NCBI RefSeq assembly: GCF_000766145.1
Contig: NZ_JNFB01000044.1
Location: 1-64,000 of the forward strand
Reading direction: 5' to 3'
DNA: 64,000 nt
Source of the DNA: Paenilisteria newyorkensis
Lineage (GTDB): Bacteria > Bacillota > Bacilli > Lactobacillales > Listeriaceae
Shown: positions 18,056 to 25,726 of the stretch, one piece after another
Layout of the letters: every line of letters begins with the position of its first letter
Position numbering within the stretch: the stretch's first letter is position 1
Translations under genes and position numbers: made by a program
The notes under the pieces: generated by a model
Seen by the model: only the letters and a program-made list of their open reading frames with translations
Told to the model about the DNA's origin: nothing
Databases searched by the model: none

Positions 18056-18706
18056 TTAGAAAACTTTTGTTATAACAATTGGTTTTAGAGAGATCACACC
18101 TTGTTTCTTGAATTTGCTCAATATTAGATTGACATACTCTCTACTTGAGTTGCTAAGTTTTGCTATTATTTCCTGCGTAATACAATTCGGTAAAGCGCCT
18201 GAATTATTTGAAGTAATACACCAAGCAATAACCTCAAACACTCGTTGCTCTGCCGGTAACAACATCCAGTATGATTTAATTTGTAATAATTGCTTAAACA
18301 TTTCTTGTTGTGATCTAATATGGTACTTCTCAGATGATCTCGACATATTTTCAAGTAATCGATTTAAGAAAACTTTATTAACCAGTATAATTCTGCACTC
18401 TGATAAAGCGGTCAAAGATTTCTCTGCGTTTTTGTCGATGGAAAGCCATTCTAGATCACATGATTGATTTTTGAATAGAAGAAACGCATTTAGCATACTC
18501 TTTTCTTTCGTAGGGATAGCTATCTTCTCTTCGAAATATACAATTCCTTTCATATTAAACAAATATACATCTGACTTACTTGAGAAATCCCATATGGTAT
18601 CTCCTTTTTTAACATCCATCATTCGAATGTTATTAGAATGTTGGTTGTTATCATGATATTGTGTAAGAATCTGTTGTAAATTGATATCTTTTTCTAATGT
18701 AGCCAT
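18056..18706 (-). CDS. Crp/Fnr (PrfA-like) transcriptional regulator
   Basis: A 216-residue protein with a beta-roll N-terminal domain (about 28-120), a long linking helix, and a helix-turn-helix ITQEIIAKLSNSSREYVNLILSKFKKQG (about 174-202). It is the first gene of the polysaccharide locus. It is a divergent paralogue of the following regulator; two such regulators in tandem suggest they form a cascade or heterodimer (inference). AGGTGAGC precedes the ATG by five to six bases. Confidence 0.85.
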   Translation of the reverse strand: MATLEKDINLQQILTQYHDNNQHSNNIRMMDVKKGDTIWDFSSKSDVYLFNMKGIVYFEEKIAIPTKEKSMLNAFLLFKNQSCDLEWLSIDKNAEKSLTALSECRIILVNKVFLNRLLENMSRSSEKYHIRSQQEMFKQLLQIKSYWMLLPAEQRVFEVIAWCITSNNSGALPNCITQEIIAKLSNSSREYVNLILSKFKKQGVISLKPIVITKVF

Positions 18707-19249
18707 GAAAGCTCACCTCTCTTAGTTTTATCCAGTGCCATATCTGTATGTTATCACTGAATACTTTTAAAAAAAATACAATACTTCTTGTTTATGGGCA
18801 CTAATATTGTACATTGTGTTACATTATTGCCTAAAATGCATTTTTTGACTATTTTTCTTACTAATGCTGCCACCATCGTCCAAGTTATCCGAAATAACGC
18901 ATGCTTGAGTAAATTCATGTACATGAAAGTCACTTGTATGTTATTCTAAAGCTAAGTACTCCACGGTTTTCATTAGCTTTGCTGTTTTTCTAACACCCTC
19001 AGTATAACGCTTCCGTTGCAATACTTCTTACATCCATCCATTACTTCAACGACTAATTCCTATCGATTTTATTCCTCTAGATTCATATTAAAATGTCTAT
19101 TATGTTATATTTAGGCTTCTTTTTTGCCAATCATGTACAATTTGATAACAACGATACTAGTACTCTTTTTATGAAATTAGTGCTCCAGATGACTATACAT
19201 ACACTAAATGTTCTTTTTGTATAACATTCCTATTGAGGGGGTAACCACT
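18707..19249. promoter_or_regulatory. divergent intergenic region with leader B
   Basis: About 540 bases without a gene between divergent Crp-like regulators. Positions 18992-19011 and 19089-19125 match leader A (12701-12850) with identical 100-base spacing. Read on the minus strand, this region has the TATACT-containing block (AAGCGTTATACT, then AGGGTGTT) about 290 bases before the first gene, so a long leader is expected. AAAGCTAA and TTAGCTTT (around 18953-18981) form an 8-bp inverted repeat in this leader. Unlike leader A, the second copy of the AATG-N2-CATT palindrome is not present. Confidence 0.5.
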
Positions 19250-19951
19250 ATGTACCTGAAAGAAACGATTGATAATTTCGCAACGAGTGCCAATATCTTA
19301 AAGCTACTAAAAAAAGATGCGCAGTTTAATCACCACTGTATAGAAGAAAGATTTCCAATGGGGCAAGATTTGCTATTCGACAAAAGACGGGATCATATTT
19401 ACTTAATTGCTAGTGGCTATGTGAAATATACTTACGAAGGTGAAACTGGAAAAAAATTCAGTTTTTTTGTGCAAGCTGGAGATCTTCCGTTCCTCCCGCT
19501 ATTTAACGAAGATGTGCCTACAAAATCGCGTTTAGAAGCATTAACCGATGTCCGGTGGTGGCGTATTGATTTTTCTTTTTTCAAACAAATGTTATTACTT
19601 GAAGATCCTAGGAATTATATTTTATTACATTATGTCGCTCGCACTCGTAGGGAGTTATATGCGTTGGCTGTAAAAGATCGCCTCAATTCAAAAGAGCGAA
19701 TCTACTTTAGTTTATTATCTCTAATTGATTTAGGATTTCATAAAGATGTGAATGTCGTGGAATTACCGGTATTCCTTACTTATGAGCAATTGGCCGAGCT
19801 GTCGAATACTTCTAAGGGCTATACGTCCAAAGTATTATTAGGTCTGCGGGAAGAGAAAATTTTAATATCTAACAAGAAGCCTTGGATTATTTCTGATGTA
19901 AAAAAACTGAAAGAATTATTAGGCGCAGATAGCTTACCAGAACCGTTTTAG
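19250..19951 (+). CDS. Crp/Fnr (PrfA-like) transcriptional regulator
   Basis: A 233-residue protein. It has a beta-roll domain (about 30-125, with RDHIYLIASGYVKYTYEG) and a C-terminal helix-turn-helix LTYEQLAELSNTSKGYTSKVLLGLREE (about 180-206). It is transcribed away from the polysaccharide locus and shares its upstream region, so it may control that locus or itself. ATG 19250 has GAGGGGG eight bases upstream; the frame is open 42 bases further but without a ribosome binding site. No terminator is evident behind it. Confidence 0.85.
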   Translation: MYLKETIDNFATSANILKLLKKDAQFNHHCIEERFPMGQDLLFDKRRDHIYLIASGYVKYTYEGETGKKFSFFVQAGDLPFLPLFNEDVPTKSRLEALTDVRWWRIDFSFFKQMLLLEDPRNYILLHYVARTRRELYALAVKDRLNSKERIYFSLLSLIDLGFHKDVNVVELPVFLTYEQLAELSNTSKGYTSKVLLGLREEKILISNKKPWIISDVKKLKELLGADSLPEPF

Positions 19952-19992
19952 GATTTTAATTCATGATAAAGAAGATAATAAAGAGTTAATGT

Positions 19993-20021
19993 TTGCTTTA
20001 TTAAAGAAAGCATGGTATATT
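19993..20021 (+). promoter_or_regulatory. promoter of cold shock gene
   Basis: TTGCTT (19993-19998), 17 bases, TATATT (20016-20021). The predicted start near 20028 leaves a leader of about 108 bases before the ATG. The leader has GTGC...GCAC just before the AGGAGG, consistent with the long structured leaders of cold shock mRNAs. Confidence 0.6.
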
Positions 20022-20099
20022 TAACTAGACTTATTTTTGTTGGTGAAGAAATGATTAGTGAATAACTTTCCACTTCGTACCGCTAAGCAGGAATAGTAA

Positions 20100-20336
<237 letters not shown>

Positions 20337-20347
20337 TTTTAGCTGAT

Positions 20348-20380
20348 AAAAGAGACTCACTTTTGTGAGTCTCTTTTTTT
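20348..20380 (+). terminator. terminator of csp
   Basis: AGAGACTCAC (20351-20360), loop TTTT, GTGAGTCTCT, then a run of T residues: a strong factor-independent terminator. Confidence 0.92.
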
Positions 20381-20385
20381 GTGTA

Positions 20386-20424
20386 AACGAAAAGGGGATT
20401 TCAGACTGAAATCCCCTTTTCGTT
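20386..20424 (-). terminator. terminator of LtaS-family gene
   Basis: A perfect 19-bp inverted repeat (20386-20404 and 20406-20424) around a single base, with A-rich and T-rich flanks. It touches the stop codon of the minus-strand gene. Confidence 0.8.
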
Positions 20425-22313
20425 TATTTATCTTTAAATAGAGCTGGCTTAGAGTAGCCTTTTCCACTTACTAAATCATATTCGATTAGCTTGTAGTCTT
20501 CCAGATATTCTTTCGCTTTCGGGGATAATTGGTCTTCAATGATGGTTTGGTTATCGCCGTTAATTAAAACATTCTTCTCTAAACCTTGGACTTCTTTGCT
20601 CATTTCTGTCAGTAATGCGTAGTACGGCGAAACTTTGCTATCTGTCAGTTCTAACATTTTAGGCACGAAATAAATCGGGCTGATTGTACCGTAGTCTTCC
20701 TTTGGTATGTCGAAGTTTGCGTACATGAATAGCGGTGTTTCGTGCATTGTCCGCTCGGTATTTTGGTTCACGATTTCTTCTGGAAATACGCTTGGCAAAT
20801 GATCTCCCCAGAACACGACCATTGTTTTTTCTTTCATGTTGTCGAGTTCCGTTACGAAGTCTCTCAGAGCGTCATCGGAGTACTTGATGCCTTGAAGATA
20901 GGTTTCTACAGTTTGCTTGTTTTTCTCTGGTACGCCTTCTACACCGATTGTATTGATGTATTTATCCCAGTATGTCATGTGATTTTGCATCGTCACAAGG
21001 TGGATGAAAGTTGATGTTTTATGCGCTCTTAGTTGGTCTAATGTTTCTTGAAATGCAGATGCGTCTGAAATGTACTCGCTATCGTCCAGCGTCTCTGTGT
21101 GCTGCATTTCATCTCGACTGATGAACTTGTTGAATTCTAATGCATTGTATACGTCTGTGCGCCTGTAGAAAGATGGTTTAAATGGATGAATCGCGATTGT
21201 TTCATAGTTATTTTGTTTTAACGAACTCACCAAGGATGGGAAATTTTCTTTTTGGTATAGGAACATCTGATATGGTGATGTGATTTGCGGGTTAATATTA
21301 TACATAGAAAGTCCTGTTAAGGCTTCGAATTCGATGTTGGCTGTGCCGCCGCCGTATCCTTGTGACAAACTATATCCGGATGGGTATTTCTCCATAATTT
21401 TGCGGGTTTCTGGGATTGGGTCTGATGAGGTTGTTACGCCGTGTAATCGTGTCGGATCGCTGAAACTTTCGCTCATAACGTAGACGATATTGACGTCATC
21501 CATTGGTTTATTTTTGCGGGTTGCATTGATTTGGTCTGCTATTTTACTGTATTTTTTCGTGATATCTTTGATGTGAGATTCGGTGTAGTTGACAGGTTTG
21601 TCCATAATATTTGCTGTTGCACTGTAAATGAGGCCACCAACAAAGCCATATTGTTGATAGCTTTCTTTCGGATCAACGTCTTTCCACTGGGCATCGATGT
21701 TGTACGCCTTTCTGAGCCAATTATCCGAGCTTTGGAAGTTCGTGAGTGAGAACAGGAGAACCCCGCTGAAAATGAGCCCTGCTACGCGAATAATAAGCGT
21801 TTTCCGATCCCAGTATTTGAAATCGCGGCCGTAGTACTTGGCTGAAATTTTGCGGGAGTAGCGGTCGAGTATCCAGGCGATGGCGATGATGATAGCGATT
21901 CCGAGGAAAAGGAGTATCACGAGCCAGGTGGAGAGCATCGAAAGCATAAAACGCCATTGTGTGATCATTTCGAATTCCTGTGGGTAAAGCGGTTCACCAC
22001 GTTCCAAGAATTTCTGATTGTTTGCGAACGCTACAACGATGGAAGTACCGACAAAAATCGTGCTACTCGCCCACACGTTTCCGATAAGCGAAATAAGGAA
22101 TAGGTAGACTAGCATAAGAACTAAGATTCCTAGCAAAAATGGAATTGGATAGGTTTTGATCATGTCAAAGGTGGCTGATAAGTTGAAGCCACTGAGCGAT
22201 GCGTCTAGTAACACGTGCAAAATAACGGATAGGATGAGCCCAAGACCTAGTGTTCTGAGTGATCTAACTAGATATGGATGCTTTGGTTGTTTCCTCTTTT
22301 CTGGTGCAGTCAT
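20424..22313 (-). CDS. LtaS-family membrane phosphoglycerol transferase (sulfatase fold)
   Basis: A 629-residue enzyme with five N-terminal membrane segments and an extracytoplasmic sulfatase-type domain (from about residue 270). Active-site features are VMSESFSD (metal-binding Glu), GGGTANIEFEALTG with the nucleophile Thr, and WGDHLPS with the metal-binding Asp and His. LtaS-family enzymes transfer glycerol phosphate from phosphatidylglycerol to build lipoteichoic acid; this one could be LtaS, the LtaP primase, or a related glycan-modifying phosphoglycerol transferase. It stands alone. Start ATG has GAGGAG ten bases upstream. Confidence 0.9.
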   Translation of the reverse strand: MTAPEKRKQPKHPYLVRSLRTLGLGLILSVILHVLLDASLSGFNLSATFDMIKTYPIPFLLGILVLMLVYLFLISLIGNVWASSTIFVGTSIVVAFANNQKFLERGEPLYPQEFEMITQWRFMLSMLSTWLVILLFLGIAIIIAIAWILDRYSRKISAKYYGRDFKYWDRKTLIIRVAGLIFSGVLLFSLTNFQSSDNWLRKAYNIDAQWKDVDPKESYQQYGFVGGLIYSATANIMDKPVNYTESHIKDITKKYSKIADQINATRKNKPMDDVNIVYVMSESFSDPTRLHGVTTSSDPIPETRKIMEKYPSGYSLSQGYGGGTANIEFEALTGLSMYNINPQITSPYQMFLYQKENFPSLVSSLKQNNYETIAIHPFKPSFYRRTDVYNALEFNKFISRDEMQHTETLDDSEYISDASAFQETLDQLRAHKTSTFIHLVTMQNHMTYWDKYINTIGVEGVPEKNKQTVETYLQGIKYSDDALRDFVTELDNMKEKTMVVFWGDHLPSVFPEEIVNQNTERTMHETPLFMYANFDIPKEDYGTISPIYFVPKMLELTDSKVSPYYALLTEMSKEVQGLEKNVLINGDNQTIIEDQLSPKAKEYLEDYKLIEYDLVSGKGYSKPALFKDK

Positions 22314-22411
22314 AATAAAAAATCTCCTCTGTAGCCTAAAAAGCTATGTTTTTTCCGCTTTCATCTTTCTTACGTATTATACTATAGTGAAAAATAGAGT
22401 ACAAACGCCAC

Positions 22412-22449
22412 GAACAAGAGCAGTGAGACATGCCTCACTGCTCTTGTTC
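22412..22449. terminator. hairpin between DUF3284 and LtaS-family genes
   Basis: A perfect 16-bp stem (22412-22427 with 22434-22449) and a 6-base loop. It lies behind the minus-strand DUF3284 gene. The T tract after the stem is weak in both directions, so termination is likely but not certain. Confidence 0.6.
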
Positions 22450-22529
22450 TATATCAAAAAGCGATATTTCTTATTGATGGCACTTGGGATACCACAATTA
22501 TTGGGGTAATACCGCCTGATGATCCCCTT

Positions 22530-22958
22530 TTATTTGCTCGCTGTAATCACCGAATCTTCCATGGCTTTCAGCAAACGTGTTACCCTTTTTTTCCTCAAAA
22601 ATGCGAAAATGGTACCTACCAGCATATTGTTCATTTTCTGCATCCACTTCTCAGCTTCAATTTCTTCTTTATAAGTGACTTCACAGACATGATCACTAAT
22701 TTCAGTGACTGTATACGTTGTCCGATGAAGGTTTACGCGACTTGTTGTTTCGAATTGGTAGACATTTGGAAATTGAAACTCGGTAATCTTGGTTTCAACT
22801 GCAGCTCCATTGGACATCGTTCTGCGATACTTCAGCCCTTTTAACTTTTGCATCGGCAGGTTTTTTCCAGTTGCTTGCTTGACGTCATAGATAACAGACT
22901 TTGCGATTGTATGAAAACATTCTTTTTGCGAGATGTATAGCTTTTTGGAAACGTTCAT
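22530..22958 (-). CDS. DUF3284 domain protein
   Basis: A 142-residue protein matching the DUF3284 pattern. Family members are often encoded near cellobiose/lichenan PTS genes, and a PTS IIC gene lies 900 bases away, but this gene is not in its operon. Predicted mixed alpha/beta (START-like) with basic C-terminus (FLRKKRVTRLLKAM). Function unknown. It is the third gene of an operon with two small genes upstream; AAGGGAG lies eight bases before the ATG. Confidence 0.8.
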   Translation of the reverse strand: MNVSKKLYISQKECFHTIAKSVIYDVKQATGKNLPMQKLKGLKYRRTMSNGAAVETKITEFQFPNVYQFETTSRVNLHRTTYTVTEISDHVCEVTYKEEIEAEKWMQKMNNMLVGTIFAFLRKKRVTRLLKAMEDSVITASK

Positions 22959-22973
22959 AACGCCATCTCCCTT

Positions 22974-23153
22974 TTATGATTTCTTGTCTTTCTTCTTTTT
23001 CAGGAAAACCATCAGGCCCCCAAGAATAACTACTAAAATTCCGGTAAACATCATTGGCAAATTAGTCGAGTTACCGCCCATCGTAGGACTGAACACGATA
23101 ATAATTAAGCCAAGGCTCATTATAAATAGTCCGTTTGCAGCGCTTTTCATCAT
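22974..23153 (-). CDS. small membrane protein, 59 residues
   Basis: A short protein with two hydrophobic segments (GLFIMSLGLIIIVF, and MMFTGILVVILGGLMVFL) separated by a Gly/Asn turn. It ends in a very basic tail (KKKKDKKS). Its ATG overlaps the stop of the preceding gene (TAATG), so translation is coupled. The pattern of two membrane spans with a charged cytoplasmic tail, and the tight spacing to both neighbours, support a real gene. Function unknown. Confidence 0.7.
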   Translation of the reverse strand: MMKSAANGLFIMSLGLIIIVFSPTMGGNSTNLPMMFTGILVVILGGLMVFLKKKKDKKS

Positions 23154-23374
23154 TACTCCACAGTAACCTGGAAGTAAAGAACAGCGCCAATATCCGTTGC
23201 TTTCATAACATCCTTCGCGATTCTAACCGCAGCTTCTTCATCTTCGGCAGTCGTTTCGAAGTATAGTTTAATCCCTTTTTCGTCCACCTTTTTAAAAGTG
23301 ACACCATTCTCATTATAATTCTCCAATGTTTCTACAAAAAAATCTCGTTTCATAGGACTACTAATTACGATCAT
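23153..23374 (-). CDS. small conserved-looking protein of unknown function, 73 residues
   Basis: A small soluble acidic protein (MIVISSPMKRDFFVETLENY...). It alternates beta strands and one helix (EDEEAAVRIAKDVMKATD), like a ferredoxin-like fold. I do not recognise the family. ATG 23374 lies eight bases after AGGAGG, and an ATG six bases upstream is too close. It is the first gene of a three-gene operon with the membrane protein and DUF3284 gene. Confidence 0.65.
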   Translation of the reverse strand: MIVISSPMKRDFFVETLENYNENGVTFKKVDEKGIKLYFETTAEDEEAAVRIAKDVMKATDIGAVLYFQVTVE

Positions 23375-23498
23375 TTTCATTACCTCCTTCTACGTATTAC
23401 CTTTATTATACTTTTCGGTGTGTGGAGTGTAAAGAATCATCTAAACACGATTTCACATAATGGTGAAGTTTTGAGTATCTTCCTAATAAATCGGCGGC

Positions 23499-23597
23499 AA
23501 GCGTTCGCATTCCGGGAGTTTAGCAGACTTCCGGTTCTCACATACAGTCGTATGCTCCGCTTCCTGCTTCTACAAAACTCCCGGAATACAAACGCTT
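23499..23597 (-). repeat. palindromic intergenic repeat, copy R5 (divergent subtype)
   Basis: AAGCGTT and about 17 further bases at 23499-23522 pair with 23574-23597 (about 21 of 24 positions). Read on the minus strand, the core has GAAGCGGAG, then CATAC, GACT, GTATG, GAGAAC and GGAAG. This matches the core of copies R1-R4, but the outer stem differs. Confidence 0.65.
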
Positions 23598-23751
23598 TCG
23601 CTCGATTTGCGTAAGTCTAAATTCAGGCTCTTCGTTCAAAGCAAGATTTCCCATATTTCGACCTAACTTGAAACATTCTCAAATTCACTAAAAATTAATC
23701 TTTTATATTTGATCTTATTCCTAAACAAAGCCACTTCGTGCCTCCAAACCT

Positions 23752-23873
23752 CAGCGGGACGACAAATGCTTAGATTCTAGGCAAAAGTGAGTACCGAAGC
23801 GGAGTGTACGACTTGTACGAGAGCATCGGAACGGAACTTTTAACGACGAAGATGAGCGTTTGTCGTTCCGCGG
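23752..23873 (+). repeat. palindromic intergenic repeat, copy R1
   Basis: 122 bases. Outer arms of 19 bases pair at 16 positions (23752-23770 with 23855-23873). Core segments are CTAGGCAAAAGTGAGTACC, GCGGAGTGTAC, GTAC, GAGCA and GGAACTTTTAACGACGAA. Inner pairs: AAAAGT/ACTTTT, CCGA/TCGG, GTAC/GTAC. The element ends seven bases from the stop codon of the PTS IIC gene. R1 and R5 fill most of the 500-base gap 23381-23880. Confidence 0.8.
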
Positions 23874-23880
23874 AAAGACA

Positions 23881-25242
23881 TTAGGCTTTCATTTCTTCTT
23901 CGGGGACACCAACCTTGTTCGCTGTGATAACGAATGGTACCCAGATTAAGAAGGCTATGACCATGTTTATGAGTGATATGACAGGTGCCATCCAGTCTCC
24001 TCCGGTTGCAAGGAATGAGTTTATTAGCGGTGGCATTACCCATACCACGGCGATTTTAACTGGGGCAACGAGTCCAAGTGTTGTTGCAAAGTAAGCTACT
24101 GTTACCATCACCATTGGTGCAATGATAAATGGAATGAGGTAGATAGAGTTTAATACAATCGGTAAACCGAACATGATCGGTTCATTGATATTGAATATAC
24201 CAGGCCCGAGTGATAGTTTTGCGACGGTTCTCGAGTCCGCTCGTTTAGAGAACATGAGTAGGGCGATGATAAGTACAAGTGTACCACCTGAACCACCCAT
24301 CCATACGTAAGCGTCGAAAGAACCACGAACCCATTGGTATGGAAGATCTGATCCTGCAACACCTTTTGCTGCTTCGTTAATGTTGTTAAGTTGTGCTGTA
24401 CCCCAAAGTGATTCTAGAACTGGAGCCAGTACGTTTGGTCCGTGAATACCGAAGAACCATAGTAATTGAACTAGGAATGTTACTAACAATACTGCGCCGT
24501 AACCTTGTGACAAGGCAAGTAACGGTTCTTGAATTGTTTTAGAAATCCAAGTGATAACGTCAAGACCTGTAAGTTTTACAAATGACCAGTCGATGATCGC
24601 ACAGACGTAAAGGGCTACTAATGCAGGAATAATCGCTGCGAATGCTTTACTTACTGCTGGCGGTACGGAGTCTGGCATTTTGATAGTGATGTTGGCACGC
24701 ATTAATTTTGCGTAGATAATAGTAGAAATAAAACCGAATAACATGGCTGTAAACAAACCAGTACCGTTCACTTGGTTTAAATCAAGGAATCCCCAAACTG
24801 GTTGAATCATCGAAACGTCTGCTTTTGGATTAGCTGCTAAGATCGCGTTTTTGATTGGATCTACTGCTACTGTTTGTGACAAGTTCATAACGAATGCTGC
24901 AAGTGAAACAAGTGCACCGGCTAAGCGGTCAACTTCATACACTTTCGATAAGTTATAACCTAATGAGACCGAGAACACTAAGGAAACGATTGCAAGAGTC
25001 GCTGCCCAAACATATCCATTGACACCAATAAGTGGCTGCATGGCTTCGACAAATCCTGTCCAACCCCATGACGTTGGGAAATCCCTGAAAAATGCATTTA
25101 AAAGAACTGCGATTGAGCCGGCCATTGTGATAGGCATTGTTGAAATGAATGCATCACGTAACGCGACTAAATGCTTTTGCGAGCCGATTTTAGCTGCAAC
25201 TGGTACGAAATACTTTTCTAAAAAATTAGTTAGTCCGTTCAT
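23881..25242 (-). CDS. PTS IIC permease, lactose/cellobiose family
   Basis: A 453-residue polytopic membrane protein of the LacE/CelB IIC type (TIGR00410-like). It has the N-terminal NFLEKYFVPVAAKIGSQKHLVALRDAF and the conserved FNINEPIMFGLPIVLN segment near residues 350-370. It moves and presents a beta-glucoside or oligosaccharide for phosphorylation. No IIA or IIB gene is next to it, so it must use partners from elsewhere. It is monocistronic, with a sigma-54 promoter and a leader of about 200 bases. GGAGG lies six bases before the ATG. Confidence 0.93.
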   Translation of the reverse strand: MNGLTNFLEKYFVPVAAKIGSQKHLVALRDAFISTMPITMAGSIAVLLNAFFRDFPTSWGWTGFVEAMQPLIGVNGYVWAATLAIVSLVFSVSLGYNLSKVYEVDRLAGALVSLAAFVMNLSQTVAVDPIKNAILAANPKADVSMIQPVWGFLDLNQVNGTGLFTAMLFGFISTIIYAKLMRANITIKMPDSVPPAVSKAFAAIIPALVALYVCAIIDWSFVKLTGLDVITWISKTIQEPLLALSQGYGAVLLVTFLVQLLWFFGIHGPNVLAPVLESLWGTAQLNNINEAAKGVAGSDLPYQWVRGSFDAYVWMGGSGGTLVLIIALLMFSKRADSRTVAKLSLGPGIFNINEPIMFGLPIVLNSIYLIPFIIAPMVMVTVAYFATTLGLVAPVKIAVVWVMPPLINSFLATGGDWMAPVISLINMVIAFLIWVPFVITANKVGVPEEEMKA

Positions 25243-25292
25243 AATTATCCTCCCTATTTTGAAACGATTTGTGGTTTATCGGCATTCCTCGA

Positions 25293-25339
25293 AATAAACT
25301 CGTTTAAACTGCTACCCTTTTTTGCTTTTCGAGTTTATT
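25293..25339 (-). other. stem-loop in IIC mRNA leader
   Basis: AATAAACTCG (25293-25302) and CGAGTTTATT (25330-25339) form a perfect 10-bp stem with a 27-base loop in the leader of the sigma-54-transcribed IIC gene, about 55-95 bases before the start codon. Purpose unknown. Confidence 0.5.
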
Positions 25340-25454
25340 GATTTTGTCTGCTTTTTAGCGACTGAATGCGAACAACCTCCATGCGACCTGTGAATGGCTA
25401 GGGATGTCCTCCTCTCGTATTCGGATTAAGGTTTTATGGATTCACTTAACTATA

Positions 25455-25472
25455 ATGCAAAAAGCGTGCCAA
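25455..25472 (-). promoter_or_regulatory. sigma-54 (RpoN) promoter of the IIC gene
   Basis: TTGGCACGCTTTTTGCAT on the minus strand (25472-25455) fits the sigma-54 consensus TGGCACG-N4-TTGCW at every position, with the invariant GG and GC ten bases apart. Transcription would start near 25445. In Listeria, sigma-54 controls mannose and cellobiose PTS operons with LevR/CelR-type activators. None is in this window. Confidence 0.88.
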
Positions 25473-25496
25473 GTTTTTAAAAGGGATAAAATATAC

Positions 25497-25569
25497 TGGA
25501 AGCGCTTCATATGACTGGATTCTTTTGTGAATATGAAGCGTTTACACACATAGGAACATTCTGTGTAAA
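25497..25569. promoter_or_regulatory. upstream inverted repeats, candidate activator sites and cre
   Basis: Two inverted repeats lie about 50-125 bases upstream of the IIC transcription start: CGCTTCATAT (25503-25512) with ATATGAAGCG (25531-25540), and TTTACACA (25541-25548) with TGTGTAAA (25562-25569). The position fits enhancer sites for a sigma-54 activator. TGGAAGCGCTTCAT (25497-25510) also matches the cre consensus at 12 of 14 positions, so CcpA is an alternative. Confidence 0.55.
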
Positions 25570-25681
25570 GAGAAAAAACGCTGTACACACTTGGTATGTA
25601 TAGACTTTTAATGTGATACCTATATTTCTATTTTGTAATTTAATTTCACAATCTTGATTTTATGGCGAAATTGAATTGCAT

Positions 25682-25716
25682 AAAAACACACAAGCCGCGA
25701 TGACTTGTGTGTTTTT
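25682..25716 (-). terminator. terminator of GH4 gene
   Basis: AAAAACACACAAG (25682-25694) pairs perfectly with CTTGTGTGTTTTT (25704-25716). It separates the upstream GH4 gene from the sigma-54-driven IIC gene. The rest of 25243-25726 holds the leader, promoter and upstream sites and no gene. Confidence 0.85.
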
Positions 25717-25726
25717 GATGACTATT

